A DNA stretch of 50,259 bases from Clostridia bacterium (GTDB lineage: Bacteria > Bacillota > Clostridia > Oscillospirales > Acutalibacteraceae), in the NCBI GenBank assembly GCA_017440755.1, contig JAFSGP010000028.1, forward strand, positions 1 through 50,259. Direction: 5' to 3'. Under the pieces are notes generated by a model that was not told the DNA's origin, searched no databases, and saw only the letters and a program-made list of their open reading frames with translations. Shown in pieces: positions 25,880 to 34,777 of this stretch. Both the position numbers and the translations under genes were made by a program. Position 1 is the stretch's first letter. Each line of letters begins with the position of its first letter.

Positions 25880-27307
25880 ATGAAGGTACTGTATGTAGCC
25901 AGCGAGGCGCTGCCCTTTGCCGCCTCCGGCGGACTGGCGGACGTGGCGGGCTCCCTGCCGAAAGCGATGCGTAAGCGTCTGGTAGGCTGTCGGGTGGTGC
26001 TTCCGCTGTACGAGAGCATATCGCAGGAGCTGCGGGATAAGATGACCTTCCTCACCAGCCTGTCGGTGCCGGTTGCTTGGCGGCGGCAGTATTGCGGGGT
26101 GTTCGAGGCAAAGCACGACGGCGTCATTTACTATCTGCTGGATAACCAGTATTATTTTAAACGGCAGGGTATGTACGGGCACTACGACGACGCGGAGCGG
26201 TTTGCCTTCTTCTCCCGTGCGGTGCTGGAGATGCTGCCCCATATTGGGTTTAAGCCGGACGTGATTAATGCCAACGACTGGCAGTCCGCTTTGGTGCCGC
26301 TGTATTACAGCTTGTTCTATGCCACCCGCGAGGGGTATGAGGGCATTAAGACGGTGCTCACCATTCATAATATTCAGTATCAGGGGAAATACGGCATGGA
26401 GCTGATAGAGGACGTGCTGGGTATCCCCGCCGAGTCCCGTTCGCTTGTGGAGTTTGACGGCTGTGTCAACTATATGAAGGCAGGTATCGAAACCGCCGAC
26501 TGCGTTACCACCGTCAGCCCTACCTATGCCGACGAGATTCTGGACCCCTGGTTCTCGTGGGGGCTTGACCCCATTCTCACCGCCCGTCGGTGGAAGCTGC
26601 GGGGTATCCTCAACGGCATCGACGTGGACGGCTACAACCCCGAGAGCGACCCGCAGGTGTTCGCCAACTATACGGTGGACACGGTGGCGGCGGGCAAGGC
26701 GGCGAACAAAAAGGCGCTGCAGGAGCGGTTGGGGTTACCCCAACGGGCGGACGTCCCGCTTATCGGTATGGTGACCCGTCTGGCGTCACACAAGGGACTG
26801 GATTTGGTCAAGTATATCGTGGACGACATGCTGACGCGGGACGTGCAGTTTGTCATTCTCGGCTCCGGCGAATGGGTGTATGAGAATTTCTTCCGCGACC
26901 TGCAGGAGAAATACCCTGAGAAGTTCAGCTATTGCTTCGGTTTTGTGCCCGAATTGGCGCGTAAGATTTACGCGGCGGCGGACATCTTCCTGATGCCGTC
27001 CAAGAGTGAGCCCTGTGGTTTGGCGCAGATGGTGGCGGCCCGCTACGGCACCCTGCCTGTGGTGCGGGAAACCGGCGGCCTCAAGGACAGCATCGTGGAC
27101 GCGGGCAAGGAGGGCGGCTTTGGTTTCACCTTCCAGACCTACAATGCGGACGATATGCTGGCGGCCATTGACCGCGCGCTGGCGGCGTATGCCGACCCCG
27201 CCCGTCTGGACGACCTGCGGCATCGCTGTATGACGGAGGACTTCAGTTGGGGTCGTTCCGCCAACGAATATATCCGTATGTATAAGGAAATGCTTAAAGG
27301 CGAATGA
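25880..27307 (+). CDS. glgA: Glycogen synthase (GT5)
   Basis: A 475-residue ADP-glucose-using glycogen synthase. The N-terminus has the ASGGLADVAGSLP loop, with Ala-Ser in place of the common Lys-Thr. NANDWQSALVPLY, TIHNIQYQGKYG and the C-terminal PSKSEPCGLAQMVAARYGTLPVVRETGGLKD active-site segments are all present. AAGGAGG precedes the ATG. Third gene of the operon; branching enzyme and phosphorylase genes are not in the window. Confidence 0.95.
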   Translation: MKVLYVASEALPFAASGGLADVAGSLPKAMRKRLVGCRVVLPLYESISQELRDKMTFLTSLSVPVAWRRQYCGVFEAKHDGVIYYLLDNQYYFKRQGMYGHYDDAERFAFFSRAVLEMLPHIGFKPDVINANDWQSALVPLYYSLFYATREGYEGIKTVLTIHNIQYQGKYGMELIEDVLGIPAESRSLVEFDGCVNYMKAGIETADCVTTVSPTYADEILDPWFSWGLDPILTARRWKLRGILNGIDVDGYNPESDPQVFANYTVDTVAAGKAANKKALQERLGLPQRADVPLIGMVTRLASHKGLDLVKYIVDDMLTRDVQFVILGSGEWVYENFFRDLQEKYPEKFSYCFGFVPELARKIYAAADIFLMPSKSEPCGLAQMVAARYGTLPVVRETGGLKDSIVDAGKEGGFGFTFQTYNADDMLAAIDRALAAYADPARLDDLRHRCMTEDFSWGRSANEYIRMYKEMLKGE

Positions 27308-27315
27308 GAATAACG

Positions 27316-27347
27316 AAAAGGCTGTGCCGACAGGCACAGCCTTTTTG
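27316..27347 (+). terminator. Terminator of the glg operon
   Basis: A perfect 13-bp stem (27316-27328 with 27333-27345) with a GACA loop and a five-T tail. Confidence 0.85.
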
Positions 27348-27362
27348 CTTTACAGAGGGTAC

Positions 27363-27584
27363 TTATCGCTTTTCGTATGGGCGAATTTGGTTAGTTCGAC
27401 CGAGAATGTAATCGGTTGACGTCCCGTAAAAGTCTGCCAGTGTGATAATGTGGTGCGTGGGGATCTCACGTTTGCCGGTTTCGTAATTGCTGTATACACG
27501 CTGGTCAATACCTAACAGGGCGGCTATTTCCTTTTGCATCATATCTCGATCGTTTCGTAAATCTTTTAATCGGGGATAGTACAT
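27363..27584 (-). CDS. Small XRE-family regulator
   Basis: A 73-residue protein starting at ATG 27584 behind GAGGTGATACG. The HTH reads MQKEIAALLGIDQRVYSNYETGKREIP, followed by TLADFYGTSTDYILGRT, the standard ending of one-domain Cro/CI-like regulators. It is divergent from a small unknown gene, with a palindrome between the two starts that could be its operator. The pair sits between glgA and sigF. Confidence 0.85.
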   Translation of the reverse strand: MYYPRLKDLRNDRDMMQKEIAALLGIDQRVYSNYETGKREIPTHHIITLADFYGTSTDYILGRTNQIRPYEKR

Positions 27585-27622
27585 TCGTATCACCTCAACC
27601 CCAGTATACCTACTACCAATAA

Positions 27623-27641
27623 ATAGTATTGAATTTACTAT
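27623..27641. promoter_or_regulatory. Palindrome in the divergent regulator region
   Basis: ATAGTA (27623-27628) and TACTAT (27636-27641) are inverted around a 7-nt spacer. It lies just upstream of a TATACT -10 box (27604-27609 on the minus strand) of the XRE gene, a natural place for autoregulation. Confidence 0.45.
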
Positions 27642-27675
27642 CGAATGATGGTAAAATAGGAAAGGGGTGATGTAA

Positions 27676-27951
27676 ATGGAACTTCTGGCGGAGATCATAA
27701 GGACGGTTGATCCCTTGTTAATAGAAATAAGCAAACCCGATTTGCTGAATTTGATGGACTGTCCTTTTGAAAAGTTGTCGATCTCCAATTTTGATTGTAT
27801 AGAAAGACTGCTCTGTGCTGCGCTGGATGAAAACATCTTACTTGAGCAGATGTTTTGTAAACTTGGAATAACAAAAAAACAGACGATGATTTATGTGATG
27901 CTTTCTGCGCTATACTTGCATTCAAAATCACGGTTTTGGCAATTTTCCTAA
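27676..27951 (+). CDS. Hypothetical 91-residue protein divergent from the XRE gene
   Basis: The ATG at 27676 has AAAGGGGTGATG upstream. The product is soluble and mostly helical (MELLAEIIRTVDPLLIEISKPDLLNLM) with four Cys and no motif I recognise. It shares the regulatory region with the XRE gene, like many two-gene switch or toxin-antitoxin units, but no toxin fold is seen. Confidence 0.6.
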   Translation: MELLAEIIRTVDPLLIEISKPDLLNLMDCPFEKLSISNFDCIERLLCAALDENILLEQMFCKLGITKKQTMIYVMLSALYLHSKSRFWQFS

Positions 27952-27957
27952 CCCTTC

Positions 27958-28611
27958 TCACACCGTCAGCTTTTCCCGCATGGCGGACAACAGCGCCCGC
28001 TCCCGGCGGGACACCTGTACTTGGGTCATACCCAGTCGGTCGGCGGTGGCCTGTTGGGTCTGCCGCCCCAGATACCGCAGGCGTATCAGTTGGCGGTCTT
28101 TTGGCTCCAGCTGCTCCAGCAGCTGCGAGAGCGCCAAGCGGTTGGTGACCGCTTCCTCGGGAGAGGGGGTGGGCAGGTCGATTTGTTCCTCCCCGTCCTC
28201 GTCGGAGCGGGTGAGGGAGAGGGGTGCCAGCCCTGCGGTGACGGCCTGCGCCGCCAGAGCGGGTTCTATCCCCAGCTCCTCCGCGATTTCCTCCACGGTG
28301 GGCTCCCGTCCCAAGGTGGACAACAGCTGCTCCCGCAGACAGGCGGCTTTGTAGGAGAGCGCCTTCATACTGCGGCTGACCTTCACCGCACACCCCTCGC
28401 GGAACAAATGCCGCATTTCCCCTAAAATGAGAGGGACCGCATAGGTGGAAAAGCACAAACCTCTGTCGGGGTCAAAGCCGTCGGCGGCTTTGATAAGCCC
28501 CACACAGCCCGCCTGATACAGGTCGTCATATTCAATGCCGCGGGCGGCAAAGCGACGGGCGCAGGTGTGTACCAACCCTAAGTTGGCGCAGATAAAGTCG
28601 TTGCGGTTCAT
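27958..28611 (-). CDS. sigF: Sporulation sigma factor F
   Basis: A 217-residue sigma-70-family factor that drives early forespore transcription. Region 2 (GIEYDDLYQAGCVGLIKAADGFD, FSTYAVPLILGEMRH) and the region 4 HTH (TQQATADRLGMTQVQVSRRE) match sigma-F. It lacks the roughly 40 N-terminal residues of Bacillus SigF. Its ATG overlaps the spoIIAB stop by 4 bp. Third gene of spoIIA; it is kept inactive by SpoIIAB binding. No terminator is evident before the convergent gene at 27951. Confidence 0.93.
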   Translation of the reverse strand: MNRNDFICANLGLVHTCARRFAARGIEYDDLYQAGCVGLIKAADGFDPDRGLCFSTYAVPLILGEMRHLFREGCAVKVSRSMKALSYKAACLREQLLSTLGREPTVEEIAEELGIEPALAAQAVTAGLAPLSLTRSDEDGEEQIDLPTPSPEEAVTNRLALSQLLEQLEPKDRQLIRLRYLGRQTQQATADRLGMTQVQVSRRERALLSAMREKLTV

Positions 28612-29051
28612 CGTTGCCCCTTTACCCGCAGGGCTATGTATTTATCCATCGTGACGGTGGTCCCTTTCCCCGGAGTGGAGCGAACCCGTACGCGGTCGGT
28701 GAAGCTTTGCATCACCGAAAAGCCCAGTCCGCTCCGCTCCTCGCCACCGGTGGTGAACAGCGGTTCCATGGCTTTTTCCACGTCTTCGATGCCTCTGCCG
28801 CGGTCGCGGACCTGCAGGCAGACCCGTCCGTTTTCGTATAGCCGTACGGTGAGGGTGACGGGTCCCAATTCGTTGGGGTAGGCGTGGACAATAGCGTTGG
28901 TCACCGCCTCGGATACGGCGGTGCGCAGGTCCGCCAGCTCGTCCACCGCGGGGTCCAGCTGTGCCACAAAGGCGGCCACCGCCGCGCGGGCAAAGCCCTC
29001 GTTGGCGGAGCGGCTGGGGAAGGTAAGCCGTAGTTCGTTCATCGCTTTCAT
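28608..29051 (-). CDS. spoIIAB: Anti-sigma-F factor, serine kinase
   Basis: A 147-residue GHKL-type kinase that binds SigF and phosphorylates SpoIIAA. It has the N box (VSEAVTNAIVHAYP), the G1 box (VRDRGRGIEDVEKA) and LFTTGGEERSGLGFSVMQSFTD. The start MKAMNELRL at 29051 fits the family N-terminus. An ATG at 29060 overlaps the spoIIAA stop as ATGA and is an equally well-placed alternative that adds three residues. Confidence 0.95.
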   Translation of the reverse strand: MKAMNELRLTFPSRSANEGFARAAVAAFVAQLDPAVDELADLRTAVSEAVTNAIVHAYPNELGPVTLTVRLYENGRVCLQVRDRGRGIEDVEKAMEPLFTTGGEERSGLGFSVMQSFTDRVRVRSTPGKGTTVTMDKYIALRVKGQR

Positions 29052-29056
29052 TGGTT

Positions 29057-29380
29057 TCATTCCTTTCCTTCTTGTGTGTTCCAGATAGGCAGCTTGTCCA
29101 AGCCTGCCAGACGTATCATACGCTCCAGCCGTCCGCTGACTCCTTGCAGCTGCACACAGCCGCCCATAGACTGCATCAGGCGGTAGCGCCCCATAATCAG
29201 TCCGATACCGGACGAGTCCATAAAGGTGAGGGCAGAAAAGTCCAGCCGCAACACGCGGCAACGGCAGGACAGGGCGGCGGTGTCAATTTGCTGCCGCATG
29301 GCGGCAGCGGTATGGTGGTCCAGTTCGCCGCTGATGGCGGCGATGAGGGTGTCTCCCTCGCGGGTGAGGTTAACCTGCAT
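29057..29380 (-). CDS. spoIIAA: Anti-anti-sigma factor
   Basis: A 107-residue STAS-domain protein. The phosphorylation loop is LDFSALTFMDSSGIGLIMGRY, with Ser57 at the position of Bacillus Ser58. Unphosphorylated, it releases SigF from SpoIIAB. The ATG 29380 has GGAAG 7 nt upstream; a GTG one codon earlier is possible. It is the first gene of the spoIIA operon. I could not make out a clear sigma-H promoter in front of it. Confidence 0.95.
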   Translation of the reverse strand: MQVNLTREGDTLIAAISGELDHHTAAAMRQQIDTAALSCRCRVLRLDFSALTFMDSSGIGLIMGRYRLMQSMGGCVQLQGVSGRLERMIRLAGLDKLPIWNTQEGKE

Positions 29381-29434
29381 CACGTCACTTCCTTTCGGCT
29401 ATCAATAGGGTTTCCATTCTTTTCCAAAATATGC

Positions 29435-29467
29435 AAAAAGCCCCTATCCCATAGGATAGAGGCTTTT
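29435..29467 (-). terminator. Terminator between ispDF and spoIIA
   Basis: A 13-bp stem with one mismatch (29436-29449 with 29454-29467); on the minus strand it ends GGCTTTTTGC. It stops ispDF transcription before the spoIIA operon. The 90 bp between here and the ispDF stop holds nothing else recognisable. Confidence 0.7.
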
Positions 29468-29558
29468 CCTTAATATTTCACGAAAACTCTGTTGTCGTAT
29501 CCCAAAAGTTTAGGACGAAAAAAGGAGGATAGGGGCGCGCGGCGAAAAGGCTGTCGAT

Positions 29559-30719
29559 TTATGCCAGCAGACACACCGCGTGGGCGGCGATGCCTTCGCC
29601 GCTGCCTGTGAAGCCTAAGCCTTCCTCGGTGGTGGCCTTAATGCTTACCGCTGCCACCTCTATGCCGCAGGCGGCGGCGATATTCTGCCGCATGGCGGAG
29701 ATGTGGGGCGCCAGCTTGGGGCGCTGGCATAGCACCGTGGCATCGATATTGCCGATGGCGTACCCCTCCTCATGGAGGCGGGCAGCCACCCGCTCCAGAA
29801 GCTTGATGCTGTCCGCGCCGCTGTAGGCAGGGTCGTTGTCGGGGAACAGCTTGCCGATGTCCCCCAGGGCGGCGGCGCCCAACAGGGCGTCCATCACCGC
29901 ATGGGTGAGCACGTCCGCGTCGGAGTGACCCAGCAACCCCTTTTCGTAGGGGATATTCACGCCGCCGAGAATCAGCGGGCGGTCCTCCACCAAGCGATGT
30001 ACGTCGTAGCCGTGTCCGATACGCATAGGGGCGCGCTCCTTTCTGCCGTTCATAATCGCCTGCGCGATAGCAACGTCTTCGGGGGTGGTGAGCTTGAGGT
30101 TGGTGCTGTCACCTGTCACCAGTTGCACGGGGTGTCCCGCCTGCTCCATCAGCTGACAGTCGTCGGTGAAATCCAGCCCCGCCGCCAGCGCCGCTTCCAT
30201 AGCCGCGCAGTAGGCGTCCCGACGGAACACCTGCGGGGTCTGCACCTGCCACAGGGCGGCGCGGTCCACCGTATCGGTGATAACCCCATTTTCGTCGGTA
30301 CGCTTTAAGGTGTCTTTTACAGGCACCGCCACCGCGGCACCGCCAACAGCTTCGGCGACCGCCAGCACCTGAGCAACCACGGAAGGCTCAATAAGAGGAC
30401 GGGCGCCGTCGTGGATACCCACCAAGGTGGTTTGGGGCGGCAGAGCGGCCAAGCCGTTTGCCACTGACTGCTGGCGGGTGTCGCCGCCTGCAACCACGGT
30501 GTGCAGCTTGGTGATGCCGTTTTTCGCGGCCAATTCCGTAAAATAGGGGATATCCTCCTCGCGGGTAATCAGCAGCAGCTCATCCACCGCCTCCACCTGC
30601 TGAAACACCGACAGGGTGTGCAGCAGTACCGCTTTCCCATTCAGCAGAATGTGCTGTTTGGGTTGTCCCATACGGGTGGAACTGCCCGCGGCAGCCACCA
30701 TCATCACGGTATAGCCCAT
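29559..30719 (-). CDS. ispDF: Bifunctional IspD-IspF fusion (MEP pathway)
   Basis: A 386-residue fusion for isoprenoid synthesis. The N-terminal half is the 4-diphosphocytidyl-methylerythritol synthase ([30 protein letters not shown]). The C-terminal half, from about residue 228, is the cyclodiphosphate synthase ([41 protein letters not shown]). The start ATG 30719 is set by GGAGGGGACCCC; an earlier in-frame start lacks a site. The enzymes catalyse non-consecutive steps, which is common for this fusion. Confidence 0.95.
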   Translation of the reverse strand: MGYTVMMVAAAGSSTRMGQPKQHILLNGKAVLLHTLSVFQQVEAVDELLLITREEDIPYFTELAAKNGITKLHTVVAGGDTRQQSVANGLAALPPQTTLVGIHDGARPLIEPSVVAQVLAVAEAVGGAAVAVPVKDTLKRTDENGVITDTVDRAALWQVQTPQVFRRDAYCAAMEAALAAGLDFTDDCQLMEQAGHPVQLVTGDSTNLKLTTPEDVAIAQAIMNGRKERAPMRIGHGYDVHRLVEDRPLILGGVNIPYEKGLLGHSDADVLTHAVMDALLGAAALGDIGKLFPDNDPAYSGADSIKLLERVAARLHEEGYAIGNIDATVLCQRPKLAPHISAMRQNIAAACGIEVAAVSIKATTEEGLGFTGSGEGIAAHAVCLLA

Positions 30720-30801
30720 GGGGTCCCCTCCTTTTCTCATACTTTTCTTCATTGTAGCATATCCCGCAGGGTTTGACAAGAAAATAGTTTACAATTCACT
30801 C

Positions 30802-30830
30802 TTGAATTGACGGTGGTTTCCTGTTAAAAT
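30802..30830 (+). promoter_or_regulatory. Promoter of the ABC exporter gene
   Basis: TTGAAT (30802-30807) and TAAAAT (30825-30830) with a 17-bp spacer. Confidence 0.55.
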
Positions 30831-30869
30831 AAACGTGTTAACATTAGTTAAAAGACAGGAGGGGTCGGT

Positions 30870-32816
30870 ATGGGACCCGGACGGCCGCCTTGGGAGGCAA
30901 GAGAGGCGCTTAAGCCTCCAAAACCGAAGAATCTGCGGGACGTGCCCCGTTATATCAAACAGCTGGTGGGCGGCTTTTTTAGCCGTCTGTTCTACATATT
31001 CCGTCTGGCATGGGAGGCGCAGCCGGGGCTGCTGCTTTTGATGGTGCTGATGGCACTGCTCAACGGTGCACTACCTGTGGCAGGAGCGTATATCAGTGCC
31101 TATCTGCTCAATTCCTTAGAGATTCTGTTCCGCGGCGACCGCACGCTGGGCGTGGCGGAGCTGGCAAGCGTCATCGTTTTGCCGCTGGTGCTGCAGTTCG
31201 GCTTTTTCTTCGCCAGTCGCTTGGTGGGTTCGGTCAGCGGCATGGTTACCGCGCTGGCGGGTGAGCGGGTCTCCAACCACGTGAAGGTCAAGATTATGAC
31301 CAAGGCCAGAGAAATCGACCTGGCGCGCTTTGATATGCCCGACTTTTACGCCAAACTGGAAAATGCCAACCGCGAGGCGGGCATGCGCCCCATTCACATT
31401 CTCAGCTCCACCTTTGCGCTGGCCTCTAACAGCATCAGTATGTTCAGCTTTGTGGCGGTGCTGGCCGCCATCAGCCCCTATGCACCGCTGTTTGTGATAC
31501 TGGTGTCGGTGCCCAGCGCTATCATCACCTTTGTGTACCGTAATAAGAATTTCCACTATATGCGCTTCCGCTCCAAGGAGCGGCGACAGATGAACTACTA
31601 CTCCGAGGTGCAGGTGAACAAGGACCTGGTCAAGGAGGTTAAGCTCTTCGGTCTGTCCGACACCTTTGTGGAGCGGTACAATGCGGTGTTTGCCAAGTAT
31701 TTCAGCGGCATTCGCAAGCTTACGCTGGAGGAGGGCGCGTGGAGCATCGGCACCTCTCTGGCGGCGGGCTTGGTGAACGGGCTGCTGTTCTTCTACATCG
31801 CCTACACCGTCTATCGCGGTGAGGGACGTATCGGTGACTTCTCCCTGTACAGCGGCGCACTCACCTCCATATCCACGATGGTAGGCGCGGTGGTGACCCA
31901 TATTTCCTCGGTGTACGAGGGGTCGCTGTTTATCGATAATCTCCTGGTGTTTATGCGGGAAAAGGCGGGCATCAAGCCGCTGCTTCCCACCCCTGCACCG
32001 CTGAAGCGGCACGTGGGTCACACCATTGAGCTGCGGGACGTGTCCTTCCGCTATCCCGGTACCGAGCGGGACGTGCTGCGGCATATCAATGCCACCATTC
32101 ACCCCGGTGATACGGTGGTGATGGTAGGACTCAACGGCGCGGGCAAAACCACGTTAATTAAACTGCTGACCCGTCTGTACGACCCCACCGAGGGTGTCAT
32201 TTTGTTGGACGGGCGGGATATCCGTGAGTATGATGTGGGAGAGCTGTACAAGATGTATGGCATCATATTCCAGGACTTTGGCAAATACGCGGTGAACGTG
32301 AAAGAGAACATCGCCTTCGGTCAGGTGGATAAGGGCATCGTGGAGGAGGAGATTCGGCAGGCGGCCACCGCCAGCAACGCGGACGATTATATTGCCAATC
32401 TGCCGCGTCAGTACGATACCCCTCTGATGCGGTATTTTGAGGACGACGGCATCGAATTGTCCATCGGTCAGTGGCAGAAGCTGGCGATTGCCCGTGCGTT
32501 TTACAGCGATTCGGATATCCTCATTCTGGACGAGCCCACCGCCTCGCTGGACGCCATAGCGGAGCAGGAGGTGTTCTCTCAGTTTGACCGTCTGCGTAAG
32601 GATAAGACCACGATTTTCGTATCCCACCGTCTGTCCAGCGCTACGGTAGCTACCCAAATTCTGGTACTAAGCCAAGGGGAGCTGATTGAGAATGGTACCC
32701 ACGAGCAGCTGATGGCACAGAAAGGGGAGTACTACCGCCTGTTCTCCACGCAGGCAAAGCGGTATATTTCCCGCGCGGACGAGGTGGTTAACGACGGCAC
32801 CGCCTCGGATATGTAA
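30870..32816 (+). CDS. ABC-type exporter half-transporter
   Basis: A 648-residue protein with an N-terminal membrane domain (about 50-370, six helices) and a C-terminal ATPase. Walker A is GLNGAGKTT, Walker B DILILDEPTASLD and the H-loop VSHRLSS. The signature motif reads LSIGQWQ instead of LSGGQ. The Pro-rich N-terminus (MGPGRPPWEAREALKPPKP) is an unusual cytoplasmic extension. The gene is alone, so it should work as a homodimer. The substrate is unknown; lipid, peptide or drug export are all possible. AGGAGGGG precedes the ATG. Confidence 0.9.
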   Translation: MGPGRPPWEAREALKPPKPKNLRDVPRYIKQLVGGFFSRLFYIFRLAWEAQPGLLLLMVLMALLNGALPVAGAYISAYLLNSLEILFRGDRTLGVAELASVIVLPLVLQFGFFFASRLVGSVSGMVTALAGERVSNHVKVKIMTKAREIDLARFDMPDFYAKLENANREAGMRPIHILSSTFALASNSISMFSFVAVLAAISPYAPLFVILVSVPSAIITFVYRNKNFHYMRFRSKERRQMNYYSEVQVNKDLVKEVKLFGLSDTFVERYNAVFAKYFSGIRKLTLEEGAWSIGTSLAAGLVNGLLFFYIAYTVYRGEGRIGDFSLYSGALTSISTMVGAVVTHISSVYEGSLFIDNLLVFMREKAGIKPLLPTPAPLKRHVGHTIELRDVSFRYPGTERDVLRHINATIHPGDTVVMVGLNGAGKTTLIKLLTRLYDPTEGVILLDGRDIREYDVGELYKMYGIIFQDFGKYAVNVKENIAFGQVDKGIVEEEIRQAATASNADDYIANLPRQYDTPLMRYFEDDGIELSIGQWQKLAIARAFYSDSDILILDEPTASLDAIAEQEVFSQFDRLRKDKTTIFVSHRLSSATVATQILVLSQGELIENGTHEQLMAQKGEYYRLFSTQAKRYISRADEVVNDGTASDM

Positions 32817-32819
32817 ATG

Positions 32820-32865
32820 CAAAAAGACACCGCCTGTCGGCATTTCGACAGGCGGTGTCTTCTTC
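32820..32865. terminator. Bidirectional terminator between the ABC exporter and pfkA
   Basis: A perfect 16-bp stem (32824-32839 with 32846-32861) with GCATTT loop. The minus-strand side ends CTTTTTGC (best for pfkA); the plus side ends TCTTCTTC. Confidence 0.75.
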
Positions 32866-32885
32866 TATCTCTATCTCAATCTCTG

Positions 32886-33848
32886 TTAAATGGAGATTTC
32901 TTTTGCCACTTCAAACTTTTTCAAATTAAAGGGCTTCTTCATCGCCAGCGCCTCGTTGATGTCATAATCCACCAGCTTGTTGGCCTGAATGGCGACCACA
33001 CGGTTGCTCTTGCCCTCCATGAGCATATGCACGGCATAGTTACCCATCTGGCTGGCCAGCACGCGGTCGCGGGCGGAGGGAGAACCGCCGCGCTGCACGT
33101 GGCCCAGCACGGTGGCACGGGTCTCGACACCGGTAGCCTCTTCGATGCGCTCCGCCAGCTCGCTGACGTGACCCACACCCTCAGCCACCATAATGATGAA
33201 GTGGTGCTTGCCGGTGTTGGAGGTGTTGCGCATACGGTCCACAATCTCCCGCTGGAAATCGCAGCTGCGCTCCGGCACCAGAATGGCGGTAGCGCCCACA
33301 GCCATACCGGCGGTGAGTGCCAGCCAACCGGCATGGCGACCCATAACCTCTACCACGCTGCAACGGTCGTGGGACTGGGAGGTGTCGCGCAGCTTATCCA
33401 CCATCTCCACCACCGTGTTGGCGGCGGTATCGTAGCCAATGGTAGATTCGCAGCAGGCGATGTCGTTATCAATGGTGCAGGGGATACCAATGCAGGGGAT
33501 ACCGTGGTTGGTCAAATCCTGTGCGCCGCGGAAAGAACCGTCGCCGCCGCAGACCACCACGCCTTCGATGCCGTGACGGTGGCAGGTCTCCACCGCCTTG
33601 CGCATGCCCTCTTCGGTGCAGAACTCGGGGCTGCGCGCGGTGTACAGCACGGTACCGCCGCGATGAATGATATCCGAAACCGAGCGCAGACTCATAGGAA
33701 TCAGCTCGTCTTTAATCAGACCGTTGTAGCCGCGGATAACACCGAACACTTCAATGCCCTGATTGAGGGCGGTACGCACGACAGCGCGAACCGCTGCGTT
33801 CATACCCGGGGCGTCGCCGCCACTGGTCAATACTGCAATTTTCTTCAT
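32886..33848 (-). CDS. pfkA: ATP-dependent 6-phosphofructokinase
   Basis: A 320-residue glycolytic enzyme. It shows TSGGDAPGMNAAVR, GGDGS with Gly104 (the ATP rather than PPi type), and catalytic Asp127 in PCTIDNDI. EVMGRHAGWLAL and HVQRGGSPSARDR are also present. Length is exactly the bacterial norm. A sigma-A promoter is seen at 33908-33936 on the minus strand. Confidence 0.97.
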   Translation of the reverse strand: MKKIAVLTSGGDAPGMNAAVRAVVRTALNQGIEVFGVIRGYNGLIKDELIPMSLRSVSDIIHRGGTVLYTARSPEFCTEEGMRKAVETCHRHGIEGVVVCGGDGSFRGAQDLTNHGIPCIGIPCTIDNDIACCESTIGYDTAANTVVEMVDKLRDTSQSHDRCSVVEVMGRHAGWLALTAGMAVGATAILVPERSCDFQREIVDRMRNTSNTGKHHFIIMVAEGVGHVSELAERIEEATGVETRATVLGHVQRGGSPSARDRVLASQMGNYAVHMLMEGKSNRVVAIQANKLVDYDINEALAMKKPFNLKKFEVAKEISI

Positions 33849-33907
33849 AGGAATCGCTCCTTTGGGACAAAAGGTGAAAAAAGCAAAATAATGCGCTTAC
33901 TGGTATT

Positions 33908-33936
33908 ATTGTATCCGCTGAGACACGGAATGACAA
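33908..33936 (-). promoter_or_regulatory. Promoter of pfkA
   Basis: On the minus strand TTGTCA (33936-33931) and TACAAT (33913-33908) with a 17-bp spacer. Confidence 0.65.
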
Positions 33937-34041
33937 TGGATTATTTTGGCAGACAAATGGATTTTTGTTGCATAAAGACAGCGAATCCTTTCGGAATTTG
34001 CGAAGATTAGCACTTTAGACTGCTACCGACGCAAAAAGTTC

Positions 34042-34070
34042 TGTACAAATGATGAAGGATTTGCTATAAT
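34042..34070 (+). promoter_or_regulatory. Promoter of the cytidylate-kinase-like gene
   Basis: TGTACA (34042-34047) and TATAAT (34065-34070) with a 17-bp spacer; a second TATAAT follows directly at 34071-34076. Confidence 0.5.
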
Positions 34071-34103
34071 TATAATAGTATAAGGTTGCAAGGAGGCGAC
34101 AGT

Positions 34104-34730
34104 ATGAAACGAGGAACAATCATCACCATTGGCAGACAGTGCGGCAGCGGCGGCCACGAAATCGGCAAGAAACTGGCAGAAAAGCTGGGTGTGCCGTATT
34201 ATGACAAGGAGCTGTTGCGTTTAGCCGCTCAGAACAGCGGTCTTGCGCCGGAAAACTTCGAGATGTATGACGAGGTTCCCACCAACAGTCTTTTATACTC
34301 CCTGTCCTTGGGCAACTACGGTATGGCGATGCACCAGTTTGATATCCCCATTCACCAGAAGATATTTATGGCGCAGTTCGAGACCATTCAGAGCCTGGCG
34401 GATAAGGGGGAGAGCTGCGTTATTCTGGGGCGTTGTGCGGATTATGCCCTGTCCCAGCGGGAGCAGGTGGTTCGCGTGTTCGTCCATGCCGACCCCAAGG
34501 CCCGCGTGCAGCGCCTGGTGCAGCAGTACAGCGACCTCAATGAGAAAAAAGCGGCGGACCAGATGGTCAAGACGGATAAGCGGCGAGCCAACTATCACAA
34601 TTTCTATGCGGATACCCGTTGGGGCAGCAGCGACAGCTACGACCTGACGGTGGACAGCCTCAAAACCGGCATTGACAAGACGGTAGAGCTGATAGCCCAA
34701 TATGCGGAATTGCGGTTCCCCGGAGAATAA
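34104..34730 (+). CDS. Cytidylate kinase-like protein
   Basis: A 208-residue P-loop kinase of the cytidylate-kinase-like family. The start is ATG 34104 behind AAGGAGG. The P-loop is ITIGRQCGSGGHEIGKKLA and the LID/substrate part includes VILGRCADYAL and DKRRANYHNFYADTRWG. It is not the canonical Cmk; the real substrate is uncertain. Monocistronic. Confidence 0.85.
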   Translation: MKRGTIITIGRQCGSGGHEIGKKLAEKLGVPYYDKELLRLAAQNSGLAPENFEMYDEVPTNSLLYSLSLGNYGMAMHQFDIPIHQKIFMAQFETIQSLADKGESCVILGRCADYALSQREQVVRVFVHADPKARVQRLVQQYSDLNEKKAADQMVKTDKRRANYHNFYADTRWGSSDSYDLTVDSLKTGIDKTVELIAQYAELRFPGE

Positions 34731-34740
34731 GCAGTAACCA

Positions 34741-34777
34741 AAAAGCCTGTGACGCATCGCGTCACAGGCTTTTTTTA
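34741..34777. terminator. Bidirectional terminator
   Basis: A perfect 15-bp stem (34741-34755 with 34759-34773) with a 3-nt loop; T-runs follow on both strands. It serves the kinase gene and the convergent sulfatase gene, whose stop codon it overlaps. Confidence 0.8.
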
